Below, in pieces: positions 43,767 through 58,351 of a stretch of DNA of 60,000 nucleotides. Every line of letters starts with the position of its first letter. Positions within the stretch are counted from its first letter, which is position 1. The translations under genes and the position numbers were made by a program. The notes beneath the pieces are model-generated. The model did not search any database. It saw only the letters and a list, made by a program, of their open reading frames with translations, and was not told the origin of the DNA. This stretch comes from Lineus longissimus (taxonomy: Eukaryota; Nemertea; Pilidiophora; Heteronemertea; Lineidae): NCBI RefSeq assembly GCF_910592395.1, contig NC_088308.1, positions 4,032,001 to 4,092,000 of the forward strand, given 5' to 3'.

Positions 43767-46320
43767 TACATTACGTTTTAATACCTTAAAGATAGGGTAC
43801 CAGTTTTGATAGCGTAAACATGCCGATAACATTACGTTTCCGCCACCTACATGTACGGAAGCGTTCCCTTCACGCAAATCAAGTATTGCATTCACTGAGA
43901 TAAGCGCTAAACGTCCATCCCTCCCACAGCCTTCCATGTATGTACAGAGGGATCTTTGGCGATTTTATGAGCGTAGCATCTGTGCCATTTGAAGCGGGTC
44001 TCATATAGAATTCGGCGATAAACCTCCCGCTTTCTTAATTCCCTCATCACTTTTAATGAGACTTTAAAGGTAATCGTAAAACTTTCATTAATTTTAATTT
44101 TCTCGTTTCTTTCTAAAGCACACTTAGCACGGCGAGGTGCAAATGAATGCGTCAAAGGTAATTTGAATTAGTCATTGGTTTAATTGAATGAGATCTAAAT
44201 GGAATGATTAGTATTTTTCGCTCGGCTCGGAGTACGCAAATGATTTATTTAGATTGGTACAGGGTGGGCGATGAGCCTTTTTATCACCCGTAAGATATTG
44301 GCGGTGTTCTCCCGAAACACTGTGGTTCGATGACGGAAAAGGTGCAAAGCTTCAGATAGCAGTGACCTTAAATTACAAACTAGTTGGAATCTCTTGTTCC
44401 ACGGACACATTTTCCTTGGACAGAATTTCTTGCCACACCGAGAACAACCACACTGAGTTGTAACATGATAGATCTATTGTTTGACGTCATCAAGGCATCT
44501 GCTCCCGAAAATGTGAAAAGCTATGACGATTTCACAGATTCTGCTCGGTTGCGACCGTCGCCAATTAATATTGTACGTAGGTAAACATGTTTTGATTATA
44601 TCAGGTTCGCCACAAACACGCTTTGAGACGGTCGTGACAATCTCTATAAACCGTGCTAATAAATATTGTTAACGGTCACTTCGTCATCCTTAATTAACAC
44701 TTACGGCTTCTCTGGACTATTACCGACGTCTGAAGGAGATGCTTATGGTTTGAATTACTTGCTTAATCTCGACAACAGGTCGATCATAGACAGGTTGCGC
44801 AATCTGTTCGAACGATAAAGTAGGGGCTGTGCTGATACATTAGATTGGTACACATGTAGGGTTTTAAATACATTTATGCGACACACGTACATCGTCATTA
44901 TGATTACCTGCTCTTGCCGCTTTAGGCCTATGGACCCACGTGGAGCTCTTGCGTGGGGGTCGATGTTACCGAGATCAGCTCTGATAACCCGTTGATAAGA
45001 CAGTAGAACAATGAGGATGTAGGCCTAGGTGCGAGCGGCCTTTGTTTGAAGACAATAGACTGTGGATTGGGCGAGGCCTGAATTCTCATAACAGCCTGGT
45101 AGGTGGCATAGGAGATTGATTTAATCGTTGATTTAAAAATTCATTTACATACTTCGCACGGCGTCGTTCGTAGCTCGTTGCAATGGCTACGAAACCTACA
45201 TTTAACATAAATTTTGAATATCGATGTGCTCTCGGGACTATAGGAAGCAATCAGCAGGGGTGTCGCCAATGGCTAATGATATCCTTGAACGGGAGCTGGT
45301 GACGCACTCAGCGGATAGAGACAATCAATTAACGCTATGATTTATTAGAATAGCTTGTGATTAATGTCAGTTGTGATTGCACGCTCGGCTTTTGATACTG
45401 CGGATGGTTATGAATCCGTCGGGTACTCGATGAGGTTGCTCTTGACCACCTTACTAATACTGGCTTATGTTGTTTTGGACTGCCTTTGCCATTGTCATTG
45501 ACCTTATTACACAGGAAAAGTCATTGATGGGTACACGGATGAATCTCTGACGCTTATTACAAACCACGTGTCACACTCGGATCCGATCAGATTCTATGAT
45601 CTGCCATCATAGTACATGTAATTGCATCATCACAGTAACTATCTCATGCACCATATATTCGTCCCATACATCGATCATGTGTGTATACTTTATGACTAGC
45701 CTCCCCCACAATATTCATAAGATGAGAGATCTGATAATCCAATGTTGAGACCTATTGGAATGACATTACATACGGAACATGGCTATCAATATTTCCAATA
45801 CCATTTTTCGTCGTTATCATCATGTGATCACCAGAGCAGTCTACAAAAACGTTCTGGCATCTTTTATAGAACTTCCAGCGGTATATTGCCTCCGTCGCCT
45901 CCTCCCACGCGTTATCTGGAAGCTGAGCAATGTCAATACATTGAGGGTCAAGAAGCTTTTATCGTGTCGACCGTACTTTGATGACAATCGTTCAGTGGTT
46001 TAGTTGTATACATAATCTAGTTTCACCGTTTCTGAATATTCAAGCCTAGCCCCGCTAGATATTATGCACATGTTTCTTCGATGCCATTCATTGTTTCAAT
46101 TTGACTAGACAATGTAATGGACGAACGGCTCAAGTGTACCGATTGCCATGGCGTCTTGTCCGTGACCTTTTAGTGGATTTCGTAGAAAAATACGCACATT
46201 GCACTATGTACTGATCAAAGGTGTATCTGTACCTAGCGGTAAGTTATTTTGAAGACGGAAGCGATTGGTCAAACATCAAACACCATCTGCTAACCAAATG
46301 GTTAAGTTTTATTATTAAAT

Positions 46321-46679
46321 TCCATCAGCCGGCCGGATTCGTGTGGATTCATAAATCACGTGGCAACGAGAACACAGCATCATTAACGAAAATGAAAATA
46401 CAATATTTCACAAGGTTGAAAAATATGAAGGAATAACGAAATAAATTAAAGGTATACGCCGGTGGTACTTCAGACTGATATTTTTTACAGGCTGTTTGGG
46501 CGTGATTTATCAAACATTAGTGTTTTTAATTCCATTAGCCAGAGTCTGTGTGGGATTTATAAATCACGTGGCAACGAGAATGCAAAGACGATACTTCACA
46601 AGATTGAAGAAAATGAACGAAATAGATGAAAGATACGCCGGTGGTACTTCAGATTGATAGTTTGCTTAGGCTGTTTGGT
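46321..46679. repeat. Diverged ~180-bp tandem duplication
   Basis: 46321-46500 and 46531-46679 share TAAATCACGTGGCAACGAGA, TTCACAAG, and TACGCCGGTGGTACTTCAGA followed by TGATA and AGGCTGTTTGG. The second copy is about 30 bp shorter. Neither holds a recognised gene. Confidence 0.85.
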
Positions 46680-49600
46680 CCTCCATCCCATTGGAATTTA
46701 CCGCTTATCAACAATGATCAATGGCGGACTAAACGTTATTTGCATGTGAACTTTTCTCTTTAATCAAAGTGATAGCGAATCAATTTCGAGATGTTTCAAA
46801 ATAGAATTGATGGACGAAAGTGAAATTGAAATCGACAGCAAGGTAATGAGGACGACGTTTTGGATTCAGTTTGAAAGCTAAGCACGAAGAAATCGAATCA
46901 TTTTGCTAATGACAGACCATCAAATTATCCTTAATAAAGATTTACCGTGAACATGTTGAACTTCTGTCAGAGTTATGGACGATTATAGGACAAGAACGTG
47001 CCATGTGTATTGTAATAAGCACCGAAAGACTCCCATTTTGACATCCTATCTCCTGCCTATATTTCCCCTTTAAGACATCAAGGTATAACTTTTCATGTGA
47101 TCAACGTAAGAACCTAGCGAATGTACGTCATCGCGATAAAATGCCCGGGCAATTTTCCTGGGGTCTGTCATCGCCAATGTAGAACATAAGCCCCTTTGTT
47201 TCCGCCCATTGACTATCAGCGTAAGCTTGGCGGCGTTGTACGTAAGCGGGACCAAGGAGATGAATCTGTGACGCTGGAACAGGTTCATTTCTACCGTTGG
47301 TTCTCGCTGACGAAGGGTTGCTATGCAAAACTCTCTGTTGACAAGCCAACCATTGGCAGAAAACAGGTCCCTCATACGGTAGGGATATGCTGATGGTTCC
47401 CCTAACTTCCCGAACTGCGCCACTGCGCAACTCGTCACTTTGCAGACTATGCGCCATCGAGGGTCAAGGCGGCTATGCGCTGGCCAAGTAGCTAACCATC
47501 ACATCTGTTCATTTGTCACTTGTGGGCAAACTATGAATTCGGACGATGATCATATACATATCGTCCTACAATTCATTCCGTAACTTAATAACCTGGGCGT
47601 GGTTCACGTCCGTTGTTAAATAACAATCTGTCCAACGCATCATCAAATGGCTGATATTCACCACCATACAGTAAATGCACGTACTTCTGCCTTAAAGCCA
47701 CTTCAAGCTACATACAACGATCTTACACAGCATCCAAGATGCTTCCTTTTGATTCTCAACGTTTTTCTTCCCGTTTGCCGGTTGACTGTACTGCTGCTCA
47801 AGAGCCTTCTAATCTCATTGCTTCCTTTGATCTCAAGGCAGAAGTGGGTGTATAGCTGGGCCAGTCATCTATGACATTTCAAGACAAGCCGAGCACAAAC
47901 AGAGCGGCACTATATATCAGTCCAATTGACGTATGCCTTCGTCGTTTTAATTATGCCCTGGCACTTTATCTCATTACGAGTCGTCTTCTCCTGAGGAGGA
48001 GCATCCTGGCAAAAATTGTTTTCAATATACTTCGCATGTCGATATTTCATGACGTATAGGTAAAAAAACGAGTCTCGGGATGGAAGAGGAGTGCATTATA
48101 GATGAAGTTTAGGTCAAAGGTCAATTGTCATCAAAGGACACAGTCTACTTCATTTATATATCTTTCCTGGAGGTACATGTATATGTACATTTGACATATC
48201 CCTTCTATTTCCATTAGTCAAGAAGTCTGATTCGAATAGGGAGCGCTATGGACGACACGTTATCAGTTCTAGTGAGCAACCAACCTATACATGTAGGAGA
48301 GGAGTGATAATGCCTGATAACTGGTGGATCATCAAAGAGACTTTGCCAAGTTTTAACCATAGCAAGAAAATATACGGACCTATCCTTGGTGTAAGAGTCT
48401 ATTTCTGTTGCAATGTGTCATTCTGTAGGAATCATTCTTCCACCTACAGTAATCTCCCCTAAGTTCCATAATTGAACAGATAGTAAAAATAGCGTGGGAA
48501 GAACTTCAGGACAAACAAGACAGCTCAGCGAATTAATTAAAGGTATTTGCTCTAACAACATAAGGTTGGAAGAAACATCCCTGTGCTATCTGCTGCAAGA
48601 ACTCCTCTGATTCGTGGATAAGGGAAGCAAAACGACCATCAAAATGATTAAAATGATTCACAATTTATTTTGAGCCTTATCTATGCTCATTGACAATCCT
48701 GTCGACGTTGTGACTATATATACTAATTTGAGTCACAGGAATATCGCGGGGGAGGGAGACGAAAAATAGATTTTATGAATAAAAACGTGTCAATTATGGT
48801 CATGTTATTCTTGGATATAAACATTTATTAAGCTTCCGTCGTCTGCCCCTCAGGGAGCCATGGCAGTGTTTAAAGGCAGAATATTCTAAATTAAGGCTTT
48901 CAGCCGATTATCCCATTCATTTTACGCCTGACGACATTTTAAGATTGAAAAACGTCCCAGCCAGCCTTTCGAGTAAATTACTGGGTAACAGCTGGTGAAA
49001 TATCTTGAGCCGGTGATTTCAGGGAAATGGCGCATTTTACGAGGTAAATCGAGTCTTGAGGGGTGTGATGTTGAAAGGGTGGAGTTCAGACTCCGGTACG
49101 TCTGGAAAACAGGTTTTTTTCATTGACAGAAAAACATTCTGAATGATTGAGATGTACGGGTTGATAAATAGCATTTTGAATGCTCATCCTAAACAAACCT
49201 CTAAGCTTGAAAGTTGTGAGTCAAGAATTTGAGTCAAGAAAAAACAAATTAAAAAAGATTTCAATCAGTGGTTTCCGCAAAGAGCACTAAGTTGATGTGG
49301 CATTTGGGCTTCTGAAGCTGACGATACATGTAGCTACACAAACTTCAGTTTCGCCGTCTGTAAATTGGCCGACTCGCATTCTTGACGGATGCGTCATTTT
49401 GGAACACCCCGTAGATTGTCTCAGAGTATACCTTGCTCTAATAAAAACCTTGCTATCATTCAAGGGAATACTAGTATGCCAAAAAACGTACGCCAGTACA
49501 GTGCAACGGGCTCCTTCGCCTTCATGATGATTACCAGAAACGTAATTAACGCCATCTACAGTCTCTCTGAGAAATTAGAGGCACTTGCAAGAAACTATGG

Positions 49601-52534
49601 CCGAGTTTGGGCTGATAAGCACCACAGAGTCATGTATTAAAAAACATCACTTCTCTGATCTATCCTTGATTTGTGGTATGAGAGGGTAGGAACTACATGT
49701 AGTAAGAAACAAATACTAGTATATGCAAAAATACTATTTTCCTCGCACTGAAAGGCAACACTGTAGACGACCGAAAGGCCATATAATACGATGACGCCAT
49801 CTCACCAGTTTACCTAGAATCTAAATCAATCAGGGCGGTACTTGTAAAAGTGAGAAGTCAATCAAATTCAAACCTCATTCACTGATGACCTTCCACGTGC
49901 CGACTTACCGAGCGGTGAACGTCAATCCCAAAATCTCCTCAAAATACGCGCAACGCCGGTAGCTGAGATCGGCATGGACCTTCCACTCATCGCGTCACTT
50001 GGTGAAACAATAACGAGATAAACGTTTGATTTCAGATTTTGTTCGCAGATGGCACTATGCTGGAGAACAGAATCAACACAGCCAAGACCAATGCGAACTG
50101 GTGAAGTGATAAAGTCCGACTATCATAACGTCAACTTTGCTGACCGGCAAGCATAACTCCGATTGGTACTGCTGATAGTGATAGGACAAGCCCAAGTACC
50201 GTGGTGTGCAAGTTTGCACAATTATTTACAAGCAACTTCACCATAGGCTACAAAAATAGCTCAGTCCTTGACCGAAAAAGATGTGGTTAGCTTGTTGAAA
50301 GCGTTTGTTGGCATAAAATCGCATTTAGCCACGATTCCAGAGTGTGTTTTGACTTTTAAGAAATACTCAGCAAGACCGAAGGTCTCCGACGTTTTATCAC
50401 AGACAGAAGAACAAATCGATATTCAGAATCTGGACCCCCGCAGCTGTCACATCCTGAAACTCACTTTTTTTACTCCTACGTCATATTTGGGAATTTATTG
50501 AAAATCCTGGCGTTTGAGGTTGCATTTGTTGGTGTCTATTTGCCAAAGAGTACATTAAAATCTACAGCAGCACAACTGTTATAAGAACCTTCGGTGTTGA
50601 TTCTGTGTTATCATCTCAGAACTCCCAGGTTTCCACCAATGACGTCAGTCACAGCAATAGGAACAATACAGCTGACGCCGACGGGAAGGCAAGACCAACA
50701 GCTGGGCGAGATGGCGTGCCGGGGTTTCATTTACCGGCTATTGTCAGAGAGCGAGATAAGGGGAAGCTTTCAGTTTGCTGACGTCAGTCGAAGGAAATGC
50801 TATTAGAACGAGTGATGAGGAGGAGATTGAGTCTATGAAGAACCCATCCGCTTCCGCAGGATGAAATTAAGGCTGTCTTTCGGGGAAATATTGGCCCTGT
50901 TTTTAGATACTGCTGAGGGGAGTGATTATCTTGCGTCTCGAATCGTAAGATAAGAAAACCTCTAAAACAAACGGGGAAACTGGCGGGGACGTTTTATAGG
51001 TTTCAAAGTACATGCAACGTGTACAACATCACATATATAATATATACAGGACAATGGTCTAAGGAGGTTTACGTTGACAATGATTCAATCTATGACATTT
51101 GACTAGATGGCATTTAATTTGTGGCTGCATCGCATAATGAACAAGCAATAAAAACGTGACGTCTGTATCTACAGCGCTGGCTATCATCTATTGATTTTGA
51201 GTGGTACATGCGGTGAGCGATATCTGATGTTGCCACACCAAGGAGAGATATTGTGTGTGAAGTGTTTTTGTTGGTTATGAATAGTGACAGCTCTACGACA
51301 TGATGTGTACGGTTTTAAGTAAACTAGCGCCTTGGGGTTTCATTGGCAAGCAGAACACTGCATTCCAGCACAAATTTTTATATTGTGATTGAATTCTTAT
51401 TTGGTTGTATCTTAATTCCTTAAAGAACAAGCTGTACCAACAGAAATAACTGCACACCATGTTGGCCCATGCTAGCTCGATCACCATTCGAATAACGTCT
51501 GCATACTACTACTGCTCCAGTGCCCTCACTCCTCTGGCGTTTACCAAACCAACCAGCGGTACCGGAGAAATAAAAGAGTGCAACATTTGAATACCAAACT
51601 ACATTTCCTTCTCATCATCCATCAGTAATGTTAGTTCCACATCCGCCTTTGTTTTGTCCAATTAGCATTACCTATAAGCTGAGGACTGACTTCCTCGGTC
51701 TTCTTTCTGACAGGAATAGTAACGTTTTTGTTTGACGCAGTGTGCATACGTTATGGTTTAAAAGGGGCTTTAAAGTGTCTTGAGATACAAGAGTAAGAGC
51801 GAGAGTAGACGTAGAAAATGTCCCCTTCGAAAAGGCTCATTTTTAATTTCCTTCGGCTGTTGTTGGACACCTCCCGGTTGAGCATTTTCTTAATACCATT
51901 ATAATGTGAGTCTGAGCTACAGCGTCAATCTCCTAGCGGGCCCGAGGCAGCCCGTAATGCATCTTAATTGGTAAAACAGAGAGTTGCAAGAGATTAAGGG
52001 AAACTGCGCGAAGTACCATTGTAGCTTACGTCACGGCAGACGCAGGGGACTGCTGGAGAAATTGTAGGATAATTGAGAAAAACGTCGAGTACTAATAGAG
52101 TCGACTCTGTTCACTGCGTGATGTTCCCTGACGTCACTATAATACCATCATCATTGGAGGAGTGTTGAGACTTTGAGTATTATGGTCCATCCATGCAGCA
52201 TCCGCTAACCGAAACATTTCGATCTCACTGATTACTGGCTTGTGAGTTGGCCACTATTATGGTCACCAACAGTCAACCTCTTAATCACATCTAAGTCAAC
52301 AAGCACAGATCGCAATAGCGGATGCCAGACCATTGAGGCTTTACTTGAAAGACAAAGCATTCCAGACTATAGTAATTTGATCCTAGCCACATTGTGTTGA
52401 TCACGGAAAGATACATCGTGTGAACATGGTAAACTGATGCGATACCGAGAATGAAACACGGAAGACGTGACGAGACAAGATGAGTGATGATGTCAACAAG
52501 GATATGAGCGTTCGAAGGAGACTAAGATACATCT

Positions 52535-52611
52535 TTAGGTCTCGTTAGGGAGTTTTTCCCGAACGTACGCGATGATGACGTGCCCAGAAAAACCTCCCTA
52601 ATGAGACCTAA
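52535..52611. repeat. Hairpin, 18-bp arms, pairing extends inward
   Basis: TTAGGTCTCGTTAGGGAG and the reverse complement of CTCCCTAATGAGACCTAA match at 17 of 18 positions. Inside, GTTTTTC and GAAAAAC extend the stem. It is followed 56 bp later by a second hairpin. Confidence 0.8.
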
Positions 52612-52666
52612 GCGGCGAAATGGAGAGGCCAATCGCCATGCTATTGATGTCGAGAAGTGGAGGCAT

Positions 52667-52713
52667 GTGATGTTATTCGGAGTGGTTAGGACTGATAACT
52701 CCGAATAACACAC
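52667..52713. repeat. Hairpin, ~16-bp arms
   Basis: GTGATGTTATTCGGAGT pairs with ACTCCGAATAACACAC around a loop of about 14 bases. The spacing from the preceding hairpin suggests that both may belong to one larger element. Confidence 0.75.
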
Positions 52714-55700
52714 TTTCTTAAACATCCACATTACCCCCGGGCTTACCACTAGATGGTAACAATCTGAAAAGAAGTGTGCTGTGGAGCACGGAATTTGTAG
52801 CTGGTGCGCGGAACCCGGAACTTGGAGCAGGGCGCGTGGAACCTGCACTTCTTGCTTGGAACTTCAATCTCGAAAATGTGTCTCTCTTCCCTGACGCCTT
52901 TCCGGTTTTCTTGAATCAGATTCCGCTCTGACACGACAGGTAGAAATTCAATCATCCCGGAGGAGATAGAATTTTATCGATATGTATAGATGTGACTTGA
53001 AAATCTCTCATCATGTTACCAGCAGTGTATACTCAACCCTAAAACCAGACCCGGGGGACTGAAATTACTTTCAGAACGGTCGAAACTAACTTAATTTATT
53101 TATACAGTGCTTGTTGATTACGACAATTCCATGAAGGTGAACTTACCTATCTTTGTCTTGCGATATGGTATTATCACACAAGTGTCAAAAACTATCTCCC
53201 GACAGTATTTCAATATCTAAAAAGATGAAAAAGAAACATATTCTAAGACGACAATTTCCATGGCAACATCAAAAATGATGGTAAGGAATTTTGTAAGGCA
53301 ATTTATGATGTTCCGGATGTCTTCATACTTGGCTTTTTTGGACACCAAGTGGCTATACACTTAAAATGGGACAGACGCTATTCCAATAAAAGCAAAGGAC
53401 TTTATCTTGGGGATTACATGTGACTCTGCGCTGATGCCATAGCTCTGTCAAACTGACTAAGATTAAGCTATTCGCGTCCAAATAATTTTGGAGAATTCTC
53501 TTCGATAGACACAAGAATCTTTCAATTTCCGTCAATGAGCTGAGATTAGCATGAGAAACAAAGAAAAGGAAATGAACTCATTACAATCCTTTACAAAATG
53601 ACTAGCCGAGAGTAAATGACACTATAGATAAAGGAATTGACACCAAATTGGAGATATTGTTTGTCTCACCACGAGGACGTGGAGCTGTCATTTCCCCAAA
53701 ACCTCGGCGGTATCAATTACACATTGGAGGATAAAAATATCGGTTTACCTTACGAAATACGTGCTGACCTTGAGAGGACATAATACGACACGATTGAGCA
53801 GACAGATGAGTAGTTAATTGTGAGGGGCGTAAAGCCGGAGATAGATTATTTTTGGTCCATGAAAACCCTCCAACACTACCGGATATATAATACGAAGCGC
53901 TCGATTCTTTCGTATCATCAGTTCGAGTCCTTCCTCTGGTATCCATTAAGGTAAACTGATACCTTTACCCATCGTTCAAGCTAAGATTTCCATTGAGAGC
54001 CAAGTATACAGAATAAAAGATGAAACGGATGTTGACATTGTCGCCAAGAATGAGTCTATCTCCCACGAGGGAATGCCATTCGTTCTCTGATATTACCAAT
54101 GATTTAATGATGCCAATCGATCCTGGATAGTATCGATGATTTAAAGATGTCAATAGGAAAACCTTGAAGATGATTTATATCGACTTTTTATCTTCGCCAT
54201 TAAATTGTGGATATCTATCGAGGTATTTACCGCTGCCAGTTGCGTAGTGATCGGGACCTGTATTGAATTGCGTATAATGAATGTAAGAAATGTGTACTGC
54301 GTCCGAATGTCAAGCTTTCCTACGATTGTTATAATAACAAATAAAAATATGCACAAGCCTTTCTGGGAATCTAAGGGTAAAGGCTAAAACGACCTCTACG
54401 CAATTTCGTTGTTTAGAGAAAACAGCAAAAACGAAATTGAAACAGGCACATTGGGACTGGCACATTACATGTATTTTCGGATAACAGGCACATTTGCTTC
54501 TGATAAACCCTTGGGTATTTCTGGCTTTCAACGCAGCCAGTCTAGCAAAATCGTTTAGAAGCAAACCCTGACAGTTCTCTCCAAATTAATCGACCAGGTT
54601 AATTTCTAGATGACCATCTGTCAGACTCAGAGACACGATCCGGCGCTCGCCGGGTCAGTTAGTGGTCTTCACTAATGGCCTGATCATCTCCCGGGTGATG
54701 CATTATTTAGAATGTGAGGCGGTAAGGGCGATGTATCACTGGGTTACAAGTGGTTGCGATGGTTGTGCGAGGGAAAAGGTCAACTGGCACTCATCGGCAA
54801 CCTTTTTGGGGGAATGCTGGCAAATGTGTACTCCAATCATGAGCGGCTCCTAGATGCCGAGGTAAGATTGAACTGATGAAACTGCGTACTGTATATGTCT
54901 GCATACGGCCGACTAATCGAAAGTTACATTAATAAAGAAAATGGAAAGGAAGACTGTGTCCTCAAAAGACCGATTTGCGAGGACTACAAGCCTATAATAA
55001 AACACCTGATCAAACACTACAGAATCTGCATCCGTACAATAATGCCATTGGGAATGATTTGTTAAGCGTTTTTAACTACATAGTTAAATCCCAAGTTGAA
55101 TTCCGATGACATCTGGATATTTTTCACAAGGTCATCTTGTAATCAACAAGGTTGTAACTACCTACATCCAAGGCAGACCCAATATCGATACTGTCGGACA
55201 TAACCACTGGTCCGGAGGCACTTCTAACGGCAAACAGACGCTGCCTTCCCACACCCGCATCTTATAAGACGTCCGAATTCATCGACCAATGCGCGCAATT
55301 CTGCAGCCAGGCTAGCACGTGTACAGCTGTCATTGCTTTAGGAATTCAAACACTCCAGTCCCAGAATGCCAATCTCGAGAAAGGAAAGCAAGCGATCAAC
55401 ATGATCAAGAGGCTTGTCAGTTCCTCAAGAAGCCATCAACAGATTAGACGTCTTGAAGAGTTCTTGGGATTTTGAAACAGTCTGCCAATTAGTAAGGTAA
55501 ATCACACAACCTGCAGAACCGTGTTTTCATTCCAGATCGCGATTATAGTAACATAGTTTTAGAGTGAATGTTAAAAGTTCAAGTTTGAGAACGATTTGAA
55601 GGTAATGTTAGACGCTTACCTTTCAGTTTTTCTATTGACTCATGGATTCGCACGCTGATAATGCTGATATACTAACAAACCAAATTCCTGGATGAATTCA

Positions 55701-56020
55701 TGCGAAAATCGGTCGGAAATGATTCGGGTTTCTGGAACCAACTACATGTACATGTATGCATTAAATGGTTTTATAGGCTAAACCAGGCAAAGAGCAGACT
55801 ACAGTATAGAATACGAAGCTCTATTGAATTTATAGAGCACTTCAGAGAGTTTGTGATGCCGTGACAGCTTCGGATATGTCGGACGCGGGTGTTTGGGTCT
55901 GGTAAAGCTCGGGTTCAGGGCTTTTCTTCAAGTGAATGAAGATAATGATAATGACATCAATAATCATGATAATGATAATAATAAATAACAATAAAATGAA
56001 GAGAGAAAAAAAGAGAATAA

Positions 56021-56097
56021 TGCAGTGCAGCACGGGGAGTCGTGACCATCAGATCGAAAGTCCAGCATTCTAACCGTGGAACCACCAAGGCTATCAT
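56021..56097 (-). mobile_element. tRNA-derived SINE, minus strand
   Basis: Read on the minus strand the segment has an A-box-like TAGCCTTGGTGG, then GGTTAGAATGCTGGACTTTC and a decayed B box GGTCACGACTCC, ending CCGTGCTGCACTGCATT. This resembles a common class of invertebrate tRNA-derived SINE heads. An ATT/ATC-rich simple repeat follows down to about 55935. The decayed boxes indicate an old insertion. Confidence 0.65.
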
Positions 56098-58351
56098 GTT
56101 AGAATGGAGATGTGGAATACTTGAGAATTTTGTGTGGTTGCCACTTTGATAAATCATAGTAACAGAATTATATCATATAAATAATTTAGGTCTGCTGAGG
56201 CGAAATGCCGCAAAGAGCATTTCGCGAACAAGTCATGATAACATCACTTATCATGTCTACTGGCGGGGAGTGTGTGGCTGGAACCTTACTTTAAGCTGAA
56301 CGAAAAGGAATACGTGGAAAGCATATTAAATGAACCACGTCGAAACAGAGGAGAGTTACGTGGATGAGCGATTATATACAGCACATTCAGATTCGATGGC
56401 GGCCATTTCAAGCAGCGATGTGGTATATAGGACCGCCCCATCCCATCACACTACATTGAACTATTACTGCGCCGAAGTAATAGTGATAACCATCCCCTTC
56501 CTCGGCCGTATGGAATCAACGAGCCAGAGGTTTCACAACACTTCACCTTCATATGCTCCCCGAGGAACATTAACGCCGATAATTCAACTATTTTCTATCT
56601 CAAGCGGACATAACTGGCGATTAGGTGGAAAACTACATCGATTATACTCGCTGTTCAGAAAGACTTTGATTGAACCAGGATTCGCCTTTGCATTGGTAAA
56701 ATTCTTATGTGATATAACTTTCACCATGGTTTGACTCCTTTTCACAGTGAGGGAAAGTGTAAGTCTGTCCAAAATGTCAGTATCAGACAGCCTCATTTTT
56801 GTTTACATTCCTGAACATCCCGCCGCGCTTATAGATGACGACAACAACCTGCGGCATTGATCGGGTATTAGCCACCGTAGGTATTTATGTCATGTCCATC
56901 AAATATTACTTGGATGCATTTAATATTGATGCGCGGTTTCTATGGCGACGGACGCTATTCTTGAAAGTAAAACCGACATTCCTTAAGTGTTCTGATTGCC
57001 TAGCAAGAGGGGTTCTTTGAGTTGGTAGGATGTCACGTTCCTATCAGAGGCGTGCTAAATAATGTAGACGCTGATAATGGCATCACGCATGACCTGTCCC
57101 CGGAATATCGAGAGATTGATTGCGAGGAATGGAGCGTTAGCGGGAAGGTAATTGCGAAAAAAAAGTTCGTACATGTATGTGCAGACATGGACAGGTATAG
57201 CCGGGCTGTCTGCACGTTCGGTAGTCTTCATCGGACCACGATTCGGTGAATACAATGTAGTTGATTTATCTTCCACGAATGAAAATATAAGTGAAAGCTT
57301 TTTCTATGCTGTTTTTTATCAGTTCGTACAGTTCGTAGCCTGGTGTGTGCATAAGAAACAAATCGTTTCCATGGGGAACTGCTTGGTATAAATGGTGAGT
57401 GTGCGACGAAAAGGTTTTGGCCTGCCGTGGATGAAGTGAGACAGACGAGCGTGGGCATAAGAAGCATACGGAAGAGAGTTTCGCAAAGGCCAACTCCCTC
57501 CGCCAACGTTCGTGATACGAACCGCACACAGTATTGGTATACTGCACACCAAAAAGTCAAGTAAAAGCAGTGAAGCAAGAAATTATCAGTAATGACCGCA
57601 AATAGATAAATGAGTTTATTATACTTGATAAATGATAATTCATGTATATATATAATTAGTCTAGACATGTGTGCTAGAAAACACTGGCGATCAATTATCA
57701 CAAATGGAAAACAGCTCAAAGTGAAAATCGGTCGTCAAGCTGTTACCATCGCACCTATTCGTTGCAAACCTGACAAAATACGAATATATTGATTTGATAT
57801 TGAATATCAATTGAGAAAACCATAGCTGTGATCCCTCATAAAGCTTTACTGGTTCTGCAGACTAGAGCAATACCAACTGTTACAGATTTACATGTGTATC
57901 TTCCTGATGATCCACGAGCCACCATTCATTCAGACTGCTATCATGGCTATTGCAACTGAGTGGGTGCATTCGCTGAACCATCAGAAGAACTCCGTCCGTT
58001 ACCTCCCAACTTGAGGGTCAAGATGGAGTAGGCGATGCCCAAATCGACCATAGCCAACTGAAAATCATTCAGAATAAAGTCATGAAATAAATATTCATTA
58101 CAATTCAACATCATTCGCAAAAGGCGACATTCAAAACTGCATGGAGGTCGATAACCGTGGTCTATGATGGATGGCACGGCTGAAACAATTATCACAGGCA
58201 AACGCTTGATCAGAACTTTGGTGAATTCCCAAATATTGGCGAAGCGTTATGAGATTATAGTATATATTCCACCTTCAGGATGCAAACAAATCATTAGGTT
58301 CCAAGTAAAGGTCAGTGTCTAGAGCATGCCATCTCAGCAGGTATTGATCAA

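Larger units (their letters stand above)
42944..58351. other. Long gene-poor stretch
   Basis: No protein family is recognised in about 15 kb. Open frames reach 163 codons (57228-57719, minus) but have no family features. The stretch contains hairpins at 43099-43165, 52535-52611 and 52667-52713. It also has a 62-bp tandem duplication at 43655-43766, a 180-bp duplication at 46321-46679, a SINE at 56021-56097 and simple ATAATG-type repeats near 55935-55990. Confidence 0.5.

Noticed and set aside
47070-47457. Two overlapping minus-strand frames of 122 and 109 codons
   Set aside because: Both frames are open over the same bases, and neither resembles a known protein or has clear splice or promoter support.
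53882-53948. tRNA-like 3' end (GTTCGAGTCC followed by GGTATCCA) with a partly matching 5' GGATATA
   Set aside because: The T-stem flanking TTCGAGT does not pair, there is no D arm, and one acceptor pair fails. It is not a tRNA.
56330-56734. 134-codon plus-strand open frame
   Set aside because: No recognisable domain, and a competing antisense frame exists.
57228-57719. 163-codon minus-strand open frame
   Set aside because: No family features are recognised, and overlapping frames are also open on both strands.
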